A stretch of DNA of 64,000 bases from Gluconacetobacter takamatsuzukensis (GTDB lineage: Bacteria; Pseudomonadota; Alphaproteobacteria; Acetobacterales; Acetobacteraceae), in assembly GCF_014174275.1 (NCBI RefSeq), contig NZ_JABEQK010000008.1, positions 124,001 through 188,000 of the forward strand, written 5' to 3'. Under the pieces are notes generated by a model that was not told where the DNA came from, did no database searches, and was given only the letters and a program-made list of their open reading frames with translations. The translations under genes were made by a program, and so were the position numbers. This document shows positions 24,504 through 33,080 of this stretch, one piece after another. Each line of letters begins with the position of its first letter. Positions within the stretch are counted from its first letter, which is position 1.

Positions 24504-25526
24504 TTATGGTGCGAGGCCTTGCAGGAGTGCCGCGTGGAAGGCGGCAGGGTCCTGCATCTGGGGGGAGTGGCCCAGATTGGGGAATTCCACCAGCCTGGCG
24601 CCGGGGATGGCGGCGGCGGCTGCCTTGCCCAGTTGGGGGTAGTGGCCCAGCGTGGCGCGGATGGCGGGTGGGGCGGTGTCGCTGCCGATGGCGGTGATGT
24701 CCCGGTCGCCGATCATCAGCAGGGTGGGCACGGTCAGGTCGGGCAGGTTGTGGACTACCGGCTGGGTGAAGATCATGTCGTAGAGCAGGGCCGAATTCCA
24801 GGCGACTGCGTCGCTGCCGGGGCCGCGATACATGCCGGCCAGCATCTGGGCCCATTTTTCGTAATCGGGGCGCCATTCGTCGGCGTAATAGACGTGTTTT
24901 TCGTAAGCGCGGATCTGGGCGGCCGTCTTGCCGCGTTCGGACCGGTACCACGCGTCGACGGTGCGATAGGGGACGCCTTTCTGCTGCCAGTCCTCCAGGC
25001 CGATCGGGTCGACCAGCACCAGGTGCGTGAGGTCCTGCGGGTACATCAGCGCGTAGCGGATGGCGAGCATGCCGCCGGTGGAATGGCCGATCATGATGAC
25101 TTTGCCAGCGCCGAGATGGGCCAGCAGGTCGTGCGTGTTGCGGGCCAGTTGCTGGAAACTGAACTGGTAGGCGGGGGGCTTGCTGGATTTGCAGAAGCCG
25201 ATCTGGTCGGGCGCGATGACGCGGTAGCCGTGGGCGGTCAGGAAGCGGATCGTGTCCTCCCATGTCGCGGCGCAGAAATTCTTGCCGTGCAGCAGCACGG
25301 CGACCTGCCCGTTGGGGTGGGGGGCCGGGACGTCCAGATAGGCCATGGTGAGTGTCTGGCGCTGGGAGGGGAAGGTGAACTGCCCGACCGGCCAGGGATA
25401 GGCGAAGCCTTGCAGTTCCGCCCCGTAGGCCGGGCCACCATTGCCGGGCTGGTCCGCCGCGTGGGCGGTGGAGAGGAAGGCGCCGCACAGGGCGGCGGCC
25501 GCGAGGTGCCGGAGGCGGACGGGCAT
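24504..25526 (-). CDS. exported alpha/beta hydrolase
   Basis: 340 aa with a signal peptide (AAAALCGAFLSTAHAA). The alpha/beta fold shows the oxyanion HGKNFCA, nucleophile elbow GHSTGGML (Ser), acid GDRD and catalytic His in FPNLGHSPQ. It resembles esterase/epoxide-hydrolase-type enzymes; the substrate is unknown and location periplasmic. The start lies 5 bases after the stop of the MRJP-like gene and its AAGGA site overlaps that gene's last codons, so the two are co-translated. Confidence 0.85.
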   Translation of the reverse strand: MPVRLRHLAAAALCGAFLSTAHAADQPGNGGPAYGAELQGFAYPWPVGQFTFPSQRQTLTMAYLDVPAPHPNGQVAVLLHGKNFCAATWEDTIRFLTAHGYRVIAPDQIGFCKSSKPPAYQFSFQQLARNTHDLLAHLGAGKVIMIGHSTGGMLAIRYALMYPQDLTHLVLVDPIGLEDWQQKGVPYRTVDAWYRSERGKTAAQIRAYEKHVYYADEWRPDYEKWAQMLAGMYRGPGSDAVAWNSALLYDMIFTQPVVHNLPDLTVPTLLMIGDRDITAIGSDTAPPAIRATLGHYPQLGKAAAAAIPGARLVEFPNLGHSPQMQDPAAFHAALLQGLAP

Positions 25527-25531
25527 GGCGT

Positions 25532-26692
25532 TTATCCTTCGACGGCCGCGCCCAGGCGCAGCGAGCCGAGCCGGTCGGGCAGGGGGAGGGACAGGACGAG
25601 GAAGGGGGCGTGGGTGCCGTTGGTCCCGCCGTTGAGCATCGGGACCTTTTCGATCTGCGAGCAGGGGATGTACAGCGTGCGCCCGCGGTCGATGAACAGG
25701 GCGTCGGGCGAGACCAGGCGCGGGTCCTGCACCAGGGTCGCGCGCCGGCCGTCGGGGGCGAGGATGGTGATGCGGTTGTTCTCGCCGTCGGAGAGGTAGA
25801 TGTTGCCCAGCGTGTCGATGCAGGTGCCACCGATGCTGGGGATTTCGGCGGCGACCTGGACCAGGGCGGCGAGGTCGCGATCCGATTTGCGGTCGTCCAG
25901 CAGGTCGGCGACGCGGATCTTCTTCAGCGGGCCGGCGGGGACGGCGAAATAGAACCAGGTGCCGCCGGCATCGACCTCGATATCGTCGCTCTGCACCTGT
26001 GGGCGGTTGCCCTGGGCGTCCTGGAGGATGCGGCCGCCGCTGCCCTTGTGGATGTGGGTGGCGTCGTTGCGCGTGACCGGGTGGGCGGAGAGGCGGCGCA
26101 GCGTGCTTCCGGTTTTCAGATTGTGGATGACGATGCCGCCGAGGCCGCTGTCGGTGGCGAACAGCAGGTCGCCATGGATGCGCAGATCGTTGAACTGCGC
26201 GCCGGGGGGCATGATCGCCTCGGGGAAGCGCAGGACGCGCAGGATGGCGCCGGTGGCGGTGTCGAGCTGCACCAGTTTCTGGGCCCCGGGCTCGGGCCTG
26301 CTGCCGGGCGGGGCGCCCTGGTCGACCGCCCACAGCGTGCCGTCGGCGAAGATATGGATGGCGTTGACCATCACGAAGGCCGAGCTGCCGTCCTGGCCGG
26401 GTTGCCAGCCGTTCCAGCTTCCGCCCGGAAAGGGGTGGACCGTGCCGTCGGGTGCGACCCGGCCGACCGAGAACGTGGCCTCGTTGCCCGGAAAGCGGGG
26501 CAGGCCGAGAAAGAGCGTGCCGCCGGGCGTGACCGCCACGCCGCTGCACAGGAAGGGCGCGCGGGCGGCGACGGACAGGGTGGGTGCTGCGTTCGTCGCC
26601 ACTGTTGCGGCCAGCGCGTGCCGCGACAGGGGGATGGCGGCTGCCGCTGCGAGCAGCGTTCTGCGGGTCGGGCCTTGCGTTGCGGGTTTCAT
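25532..26692 (-). CDS. exported MRJP/SMP30-like beta-propeller protein
   Basis: 386 aa. A twin-arginine-type leader (TRRTLLAAAAAIPL...ALA) precedes a propeller-like body with blades such as TLWAVDQG, NDLRIHGDLLFATDSG, IPSIGGTCIDTLGNIYLSDGENNRI and DALFIDRGRTLYIPCSQ. This matches the major-royal-jelly-protein/lactonase-like group. A lactonase role is possible but no metal site can be read with certainty. Tat export and the adjacent exported hydrolase point to a periplasmic pair. Confidence 0.75.
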   Translation of the reverse strand: MKPATQGPTRRTLLAAAAAIPLSRHALAATVATNAAPTLSVAARAPFLCSGVAVTPGGTLFLGLPRFPGNEATFSVGRVAPDGTVHPFPGGSWNGWQPGQDGSSAFVMVNAIHIFADGTLWAVDQGAPPGSRPEPGAQKLVQLDTATGAILRVLRFPEAIMPPGAQFNDLRIHGDLLFATDSGLGGIVIHNLKTGSTLRRLSAHPVTRNDATHIHKGSGGRILQDAQGNRPQVQSDDIEVDAGGTWFYFAVPAGPLKKIRVADLLDDRKSDRDLAALVQVAAEIPSIGGTCIDTLGNIYLSDGENNRITILAPDGRRATLVQDPRLVSPDALFIDRGRTLYIPCSQIEKVPMLNGGTNGTHAPFLVLSLPLPDRLGSLRLGAAVEG

Positions 26693-26775
26693 GGCGTTGC
26701 TCCCCTTGCTTGATCCGGGCGTGATCTGGCGGGGGAACGGTTCACGCCCGGGGCGGTCGGGTCAAGGGGTGGCGG

Positions 26776-27855
26776 TCAGGGAATATAGCGCTGGGCGCGC
26801 AATATTTCGAACAGGTCGAAGAACGAGTCCGGGGTGGATTGATAGGCGGTGAAGCCGAGCATGCGGCTCTTGCCCATGTCGGTGACGCATTCGATGGGGC
26901 GGCCGAGATCGGCGTCGGTGTGCCAGGGGGAGGCCAGGCGGTCGAGCGCGTGCTCGCGCAGTCCGTGGCGGGCGGCGATGTCGGCCCAGAGGGGGGCGTC
27001 GCCGGCCAGGGCCATTTCCAGCGACGTGGCGTGGCCGGGGTAGGGGGCGGCCGGGATGCCGAACCAGGCGGCAAGCTGCGGCCACAGCCAGTTCCAGCGG
27101 AAGATGTCGCCGTTGACGATATTGAAGGCCTGGTCACGGCCGGCGGGGCTGGTGGCCGCCCAGTGGATCTGGCGGGCGAGCTGGCGGGCATCGGTGACGT
27201 CGGTCAGGCCGTTCCACTGGGTGGGCGAGCCGGGGAAGACGAAGGGGCGCCCGGTTTCGCGGCAGATGCTGGCGTAGACGGCCAGGGTGGAGCCCATGTT
27301 CATCGCATTGCCGATGGCGTGGCCGATGACGGTGTGGGGGCGGTGGACGCTCCAGGAAAAACCGTATCGGGCGGCGGCTTCGAACAGGGCGTCTTCCTGG
27401 TCGTAGTAGAAATTCTCGACATCCAGCCGGGGCATGCTCTCGCGGAAGGGAGTCTGGGGCAGGGGCCCCTTCGCATAGGCTTCGAACGGGCCGAGATAAT
27501 GTTTGAGGCCGGTGACGAGGCTGCCATGGACCAGGGCTTCGGGTGCGGGCAATGCCGCGAAGACGTTGCGCAGCATGGTGCTGTTGACGGCGCAGTTCTC
27601 GGCCTCGGTGGCGCGGCGGGACCAGGTGGTGAAGAAGACATGGCTGGGGCGCAGGTCGGCCAGCGCCGGGCGCAGGGTGGCGATGTCCAGCACGTCGGCG
27701 GTGACGGGCAGGATGGTGGCGGGCAGGGCCTGGGTGCGGCGCGCCAGGCCGTGGACGGTCCAGCCTTCGGCCACCAGGCGGTTGGCGAGGTTCTGGCCGA
27801 CGATTCCGGTGGCGCCGACGATCAGGGCCGTGTGGGGCAGGGCTGTGCGGGGCAT
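26776..27855 (-). CDS. PRISE-type NAD(P)-dependent SDR, second copy
   Basis: 359 aa with ALIVGATGIVGQNLANRL, FFTTWSRRATE, ENFYYDQEDALFEAA (the Tyr-containing family block), RPHTVIGHAIGNAMN and FNIVNGDIFRWNWLWPQLAAWFG. It is a closer fit to the progesterone-5-beta-reductase/iridoid-synthase group than its paralogue at 16449. It probably reduces an enone; the substrate is unknown. The start at ATG 27855 has GGAGAG upstream. It diverges from an HxlR regulator and leads into the MRJP-like and hydrolase genes (83-bp and 5-bp gaps). Confidence 0.82.
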   Translation of the reverse strand: MPRTALPHTALIVGATGIVGQNLANRLVAEGWTVHGLARRTQALPATILPVTADVLDIATLRPALADLRPSHVFFTTWSRRATEAENCAVNSTMLRNVFAALPAPEALVHGSLVTGLKHYLGPFEAYAKGPLPQTPFRESMPRLDVENFYYDQEDALFEAAARYGFSWSVHRPHTVIGHAIGNAMNMGSTLAVYASICRETGRPFVFPGSPTQWNGLTDVTDARQLARQIHWAATSPAGRDQAFNIVNGDIFRWNWLWPQLAAWFGIPAAPYPGHATSLEMALAGDAPLWADIAARHGLREHALDRLASPWHTDADLGRPIECVTDMGKSRMLGFTAYQSTPDSFFDLFEILRAQRYIP

Positions 27856-27903
27856 GGAACTCTCCGTAGCGGGAAAACGGTTTCCGCAAACTGGGGTGCG
27901 CGG

Positions 27904-27943
27904 GTACAAAGGGCAATCCGGCACCGTTTCGTGCCCTGGGTAC
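27904..27943. promoter_or_regulatory. inverted repeat in SDR/hxlR divergent promoter region
   Basis: GTACAAAGGGCA (27904-27915) faces TGCCCTGGGTAC (27932-27943), with a nested GGCAC/GTGCC pair inside. GTAC half-sites are typical of HxlR operators, so this is a candidate site for the adjacent regulator. Confidence 0.6.
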
Positions 27944-27971
27944 CCGGAGGTGCCCACTGGAAGGATGCACC

Positions 27972-28370
27972 ATGTCTCTTGCCCCGCTGCCCGATGCGTA
28001 TCGCCAGGCGCCGTTCGACGAAGGGTGCGCGCCGCGACGCCTGCTGCGGCTGTTCGGCGGCAAATGGGTGACGATGATCCTGCACACGCTGCACCTGCTG
28101 GGCGGGGCGTCGCGGCCGGGGGCGTTGCTGCGCAGCATTCCGGGCCTGTCGAAGAAGATGATGACCCAGACGCTGCGGGACCTGGAGGAGATGGGGCTGG
28201 TGGCGCGCGATGTGCGGCAGGCGATGCCGCCGGTGGTGGAATACCGGCTGACGGTACTGGGCCGGAAAATGGTCGAGCCGGTGGAGATGCTCTATCGCTG
28301 GGGCGCCGAGCATGCCGCCATGCTGGACCGGGTGGATGCCAACCTGGCGCGGGCCCGCAAGGCGGAATAG
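27972..28370 (+). CDS. HxlR-family transcriptional regulator
   Basis: 132 aa, winged helix: LLRLFGGKWVTMILHTLHLLGG, RPGALLRSIPGLSKKMMTQTLRDLEEMGLV and the wing VVEYRLTVLGRKMVEPVE. One Cys (GCAPRRLL) lies just before the first helix, where many HxlR proteins carry the redox/electrophile-sensing Cys. It diverges from the SDR gene and probably controls that cluster. Confidence 0.88.
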   Translation: MSLAPLPDAYRQAPFDEGCAPRRLLRLFGGKWVTMILHTLHLLGGASRPGALLRSIPGLSKKMMTQTLRDLEEMGLVARDVRQAMPPVVEYRLTVLGRKMVEPVEMLYRWGAEHAAMLDRVDANLARARKAE

Positions 28371-29109
28371 GCGGCGGATTCTTGCGCGCGGAGCCGGTTT
28401 TTTGTTGTTCCGGCACCCATGCGTGCTGCTTTTCCATTCGAAAACGAAACTTTGCAAACATCGATGGCGTTCACGAAAACATCCTCGGTGCCTGTTCCGG
28501 GAGGCGAGAGGGCGGCCCGTGGTACTTCCGCCCGATGATGCTTGGTAACCGGTTGGGGAATTGGGCGATTTTCTACACCGGAATGTGACCATGATTTATG
28601 CGAACAACATATAATTGTTATTTCTTCTTTAGATGGAAATCCGACACAAAGCGGGAGGTCACACTATTCGCGGAGGGCGGATGGATTCTCTCTGTGACCG
28701 ACGGAGACCTGGACCATGATTTCTTTCGCCTGCTTTGCTCGCCTGGGCTTTGCCGGTTCCGGAACGCCGGCGATGCGTCCGGATGGCGGCGAGGCAGGCC
28801 CGTTGCCCGTCGCGCCATGCGTGCCGGTTGCGGTCCGTGGCGGCATGAGGCGGCGGGCGGCGCAATAGCGGGCGGGTTTCCTGCCCCGGGCGGAGGCGGC
28901 CGGCATGCGGTTGCCGCCGCGCCGGATCGGCCGCTGGCGGTCGGCTTCGGCAGGTAAGGGATGTTCCAATATAGATGAGGGCCTGATGCGTGGAGGGATG
29001 AAATCCATGCGTGGTTTCCGGATCATGTTCGGGGCTGGGTAGTACATGACGGAATCGAAGATGCGGTTGTTCTGTGATTTCTGATAATAATAAAGAAAAA
29101 GATCTGGCT
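28371..29109. other. long intergenic region with an AT-rich segment
   Basis: About 740 bases with no supported gene. A markedly AT-rich stretch (about 28580-28680) and another just before 29110 stand out. A frame opening at 28598 starts plausibly but degenerates into shadow-like Arg/Ala/Gly sequence and has no ribosome site. It may hold a long regulated leader for the downstream porin. Confidence 0.45.
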
Positions 29110-30894
29110 ATGCATATCTCCTTTGGGTTTTATCCTGTCTCCCGCCTGAACAAGGGCCGGCGGGGTTTCCTTCCCGTGATCGCCGGGATGGCGTTCGTGC
29201 TGCCGGCGCATGCGGCGGTGCCGGGGGACGCCGAGATCGTGACCACCCATGTGCAGCTGGCGCAGGGGACCTCGGTCGGTGTTCCGTCCCCCACGGCGGC
29301 CACGGCCACCACCCCGCCCCCGACCGGGCAGGCGGCGGCGCCGGCGCCTGCCCGCGATCTGTTCGGGAACAGCCTGCTCCATCCGCTGCCGCCGCTGACC
29401 AGCCGTCCGGAACTGTACGGCCAGCCGCAATCGCTGATGCTGCATCCGCTGTCGCCCACCCTGCTGCACCAGGGGCCGTGGGGCGTGTTCAACGCCAATA
29501 CCGGTGCGGCTTCGGGCTTCGGCACCGTCGGGTATTACGCGGTCGCGCGCTGGGCCGAGGACTGGTCGAGCCTGCGCGACAAGCGCAACAGCCAGGATTT
29601 TCTCGATCCGCTGAAATATATCGCGCTCAATGACAGCGGGTCGATCTACCTGACGTTGAGCGGCAATTTCCGGCATCATGGGTTCTGGGAGCAGCATCCC
29701 GCCCTGGGCGCGGTGGACAAGAGCCACACCTATCTGTCCAACCTGCGCACCAATCTGGGTGCCGACCTGCATCTGGGCGAGCATGTCCGCTTCTACGGCG
29801 AGCTGATGAGCGGCCAGGCCACCGGCGGCAACAAGTTCGGCTACAATGCCCGCTGGCGTAACCGGGTCGATGCGCAGCAGGCGTTCGTGGAGGTGCGCGG
29901 CCGCATGCTGGGTGCGACCATGGGCGCCATGGTCGGCCGCATGACCTTCCTGGACGTGCCGCCCAACGTGTCGGCGGGCAGCGTCTATCCGTCCATCCCG
30001 TATTCCTGGAACGGGCTGCGCGGCTACAGCGTCTGGAAGCGGTTCCGCGTCGATCTGTTCGACCTGTCGCTGACCAATTTCGAATATCGGGCCTTCCACG
30101 ACCAGGTCGGCTGGAAGACGCGGCTGTTCGGTGCCTATACCTCGTACGCCGTGCCGGAATTCAGGACTTTCGGCAAGAAGAGCCAGATTTTCGTCGATAC
30201 GTATTATCTCGGCTATCTGCTGGCCAGCAGCCCGATCACCGCGACCAGGGGGGTGATCGCCGGGTCGACCCATCGCGACACGCCGGGCATGCGCGTGTGG
30301 GGCAATGCCGGGCCGATCGAGTTTACCGCCAACGGCATGTGGCAGGGCGGTACGTTCCAGGCCGCGAAGGACGGCCCGGCGCGCGCGGTTTCGGCCTATT
30401 CGTTCAACGCCTCCGTCGCCTGGCGGTTTGCGAAATGGTGGGGGCGGCCCTCGATCGGTATCCAGGCCGACGATATTTCGGGCGGCGATACCCGCAAGAG
30501 CGCGACCAGCAGCTGGGGTGGCTTTCTGTCGCCCTTCGTGCCCAGCGCGTACTATCTGGACCTGGCGCAAAACTTCAACCTGCAGAACGTGATCGATGTC
30601 GGGCCGCTGGTGACGCTGTCGCCCACGCCCAATACGTCGCTGCTGCTGAAGGTGCCGGTGCTGTGGCGCAATTCGGTGCACGACACGATCTATTTCCCGG
30701 GCGGGGTGAACTACGCATACCGTCCGAAGGGGGGCTATACCGGCGTGCTGCCGCAGGGGAGCTTTACCTGGCGCGCGACGCGGCATGTGACCGTCAGCAT
30801 CGACGGGCAGTATACGGCCCTGTCGCGCGGGTTGCGCGATGCCGGCGCGCAGCCGGGCGCCTATTTCCAGACCAACGTGGAACTGACCTTCTGA
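29110..30894 (+). CDS. alginate-export-family outer-membrane porin
   Basis: 594 aa with a signal peptide (AGMAFVLPAHAAVP), a Pro/Thr/Ala-rich linker (about residues 50-85), and a long alternating-strand beta-barrel domain ending in Phe. SNLRTNLGADLHLGEHVRFY and FVEVRGRMLGATMGAMVGR match the alginate export (AlgE-like) family pattern. It probably forms an anion- or sugar-passing outer-membrane channel; no polysaccharide genes are adjacent, so an uptake role is equally possible. ATG 29110 is used; a GTG at 29074 would add 12 residues before the signal. Confidence 0.8.
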   Translation: MHISFGFYPVSRLNKGRRGFLPVIAGMAFVLPAHAAVPGDAEIVTTHVQLAQGTSVGVPSPTAATATTPPPTGQAAAPAPARDLFGNSLLHPLPPLTSRPELYGQPQSLMLHPLSPTLLHQGPWGVFNANTGAASGFGTVGYYAVARWAEDWSSLRDKRNSQDFLDPLKYIALNDSGSIYLTLSGNFRHHGFWEQHPALGAVDKSHTYLSNLRTNLGADLHLGEHVRFYGELMSGQATGGNKFGYNARWRNRVDAQQAFVEVRGRMLGATMGAMVGRMTFLDVPPNVSAGSVYPSIPYSWNGLRGYSVWKRFRVDLFDLSLTNFEYRAFHDQVGWKTRLFGAYTSYAVPEFRTFGKKSQIFVDTYYLGYLLASSPITATRGVIAGSTHRDTPGMRVWGNAGPIEFTANGMWQGGTFQAAKDGPARAVSAYSFNASVAWRFAKWWGRPSIGIQADDISGGDTRKSATSSWGGFLSPFVPSAYYLDLAQNFNLQNVIDVGPLVTLSPTPNTSLLLKVPVLWRNSVHDTIYFPGGVNYAYRPKGGYTGVLPQGSFTWRATRHVTVSIDGQYTALSRGLRDAGAQPGAYFQTNVELTF

Positions 30895-31224
30895 AGGCCG
30901 GTTGGGCACTGCGCGCCGGCGGGAGCCGGGGCGCAGTGTTCGTGCCGCGCGATGGGCGCGGCCATGGCGGGCGGCCGCCAAATGCGGCCGGATGGTTCAT
31001 CCGCCTTTCCATCCGGGCGCCAAATGGTGCAGGATCGCGGTGGCCGCCGGGTTGATCCGGCGGCGTGTCCGTGGGGCTGCGTGCCTGGCGGGCCCGATTC
31101 CGCAGGGCGGATCGACCGTACTCTTATGATAACGCAACCGTGAGGTTCCTCTTGACGGAGGCGCTTCGGATAGCCGTTATCACAAGCATCGGGCCGGAAA
31201 TGGCCCGCTGGAAGGAACACGACT
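30895..31224. other. intergenic, no supported gene
   Basis: 330 bases between the porin and the aldehyde dehydrogenase. A TTGACG hexamer near 31152 may belong to the dehydrogenase promoter; no clear -10 was identified. Confidence 0.35.
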
Positions 31225-32616
31225 ATGGCATACGCAACCACCAACCCCTACACCGGCGAAGTGCTGGCCACGTTTCCGGATGCCACGGACGACGAGGTGC
31301 GTCAGGCGATCGCCGACGCGCATGCGGCATTCCTGGACTGGCGCGAGACGCCGTTTGCGACCCGTGCCGCCGTGATGACGAAGGCGGCGCAGATCCTGCG
31401 TGCCGAGGCCGACGAGTTCGCGCGGCTGCTGACGCTGGAGATGGGCAAGCTGTTTGCCGAGGCCAAGGCCGAGGTCGAGCTGTCGGCTGCGATCTTCGAT
31501 TATTATGCCGAACATGCCGAAAGCCTGCTGGCGCCGGAGAAGCTGCCGGTGTCCGACCCGCGCTCGGGCGATGCCGTGCTGGTGCATCAGCCGCTGGGCG
31601 TGCTGCTGGCGATCGAGCCGTGGAATTTCCCGTATTACCAGATCGCGCGCATCATCGCGCCGCAGCTTTCGGCCGGCAACACGGTGCTGCTGAAGCATGC
31701 GTCGAACGTGCCGCAGAGCGCCGGGATCTTCCAGGTGCTGATGAAGCGCGCGGGTCTGCCGGATGGCGCGTTCCGCAACCTGTACCCCACCCGTGGGCAG
31801 GTCGAGATGATCCTGAACGATCCGCGCGTGTGCGGTGCGGCGCTGACCGGTTCGGAAGGTGCGGGCGCGGTGATCGCGTCGCAGGCCGGCAAGGCGCTGA
31901 AGAAGACGACCATGGAACTGGGCGGCGCCGATGCCTTCGTGGTGCTGGAGGATGCGGACCTGGAGAAGACCGCGAAATGGGCGGTGTTCGGCCGGCACTG
32001 GAATGCCGGGCAGGTGTGCGTGTCGTCCAAGCGGGTGATCGTGGTCGATGCGGTCTATGACCGGTTCATGGAGCTTTATACCGCCGGTGTGGCGGCGCTG
32101 AAGGCCGGCGACCCGATGGCGGCCGACACCACGCTGGCCCCGCTCTCGTCGCAGGGTGCGGCGAAGGAGATCCGCGAGAACATCGCCAAGGCGGTGGCCC
32201 ATGGTGCGACGGCGACCGAAGTCGGCCCGCGCGTGCCCGAGACCGGCGCCTTCGTCCAGCCGACGATCCTGACCGGCATGTCCGGCGACAATCCGGCCCG
32301 CCTGTGGGAATTCTTCGGCCCCGTGTCGATGATCTTCCGGGCCCGTGACGAGGCCGACGCCATCCGCATCGCCAACGACACGCCGTACGGGCTGGGTGGC
32401 TCGGTCTTTACCCGGGACACCGCGCGCGGCGTGGAAGTGGCGAAGAAGATCCATACCGGCATGGTGTTCGTGAACCATCCGACAATGGTCAAGGCCGACC
32501 TGCCCTTCGGCGGCGTCGGGCGCTCGGGCTATGGCCGCGAGCTGATCGGGCTGGGGATCAAGGAGTTCGTCAACCACAAGCTGATCGACGTCGTCGATAT
32601 CGACGCGCCGTTCTGA
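31225..32616 (+). CDS. NAD(P)-dependent succinate-semialdehyde dehydrogenase, Sad-like
   Basis: A 463-aa ALDH-superfamily enzyme: PWNFPYYQ, VLLKHASNVPQSA, the general base Glu in TMELGGADAF, the catalytic Cys in NAGQVCVSSKR and the C-terminal FGGVGRSGYGRELIGLGIKEF. The pattern is that of E. coli Sad (YneI)/GabD, oxidising succinate semialdehyde to succinate. It is monocistronic, with GAAGGAA before ATG 31225. Confidence 0.85.
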   Translation: MAYATTNPYTGEVLATFPDATDDEVRQAIADAHAAFLDWRETPFATRAAVMTKAAQILRAEADEFARLLTLEMGKLFAEAKAEVELSAAIFDYYAEHAESLLAPEKLPVSDPRSGDAVLVHQPLGVLLAIEPWNFPYYQIARIIAPQLSAGNTVLLKHASNVPQSAGIFQVLMKRAGLPDGAFRNLYPTRGQVEMILNDPRVCGAALTGSEGAGAVIASQAGKALKKTTMELGGADAFVVLEDADLEKTAKWAVFGRHWNAGQVCVSSKRVIVVDAVYDRFMELYTAGVAALKAGDPMAADTTLAPLSSQGAAKEIRENIAKAVAHGATATEVGPRVPETGAFVQPTILTGMSGDNPARLWEFFGPVSMIFRARDEADAIRIANDTPYGLGGSVFTRDTARGVEVAKKIHTGMVFVNHPTMVKADLPFGGVGRSGYGRELIGLGIKEFVNHKLIDVVDIDAPF

Positions 32617-32859
32617 TCCGGGCGCGCCGTTCGTGACGGCGTGACCGATTCGCCGGCCGGTCCCCTGGGGCCGGCCGGACCTGTTTCAGGCCCCCGTTTC
32701 ATGCCATGATCCGATGGTGGAGGCGGGGACACCGGTCGGTCGTACCCGATGGGTGCCGACTGTTTCGCGCTGCGGGCCGGGTGCCGCGAGGGCAGGGACA
32801 AATCCGTTCCGAAGGGGGCTTGCATTGCCCGGAAGGGCTCGTTATACGCTCGCCTTGTT

Positions 32860-32935
32860 GCCGGTGTAGCTCAGTTGGTAGAGCACGTCATTCGTAATGA
32901 TGGGGTCGGGAGTTCGAATCTCTTCACCGGCACCA
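32860..32935 (+). tRNA. tRNA-Thr (CGT)
   Basis: 76 nt: acceptor GCCGGTG/CACCGGC, D arm GCTCAGTTGGTAGAGC, anticodon loop TTCGTAA with CGT (reads ACG), T loop GTTCGAATC, encoded CCA. Confidence 0.97.
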
Positions 32936-33080
32936 CGCAACCTTTTCATTTCCCTGTGAAATAGAGGTCGCGTGGCCTGGCAGAGCGTCTGCCGGATTCA
33001 TCCCGATCCATCCCGATCCGATATGCGGTGCCTGCCTGGGGCGGGCCGCAGCGATGCGGGCAGCCTCCGTCATATGCAAC

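Noticed and set aside
26776-28461. N-terminal extension of the PRISE-type SDR to 561 residues
   Set aside because: The extension overlaps the divergent HxlR gene and promoter; the Rossmann motif starts just after ATG 27855, which has a good ribosome site.
28598-28957. A 119-codon frame with a protein-like start
   Set aside because: No ribosome site, and the second half is low-complexity Arg/Gly/Ala typical of chance frames.
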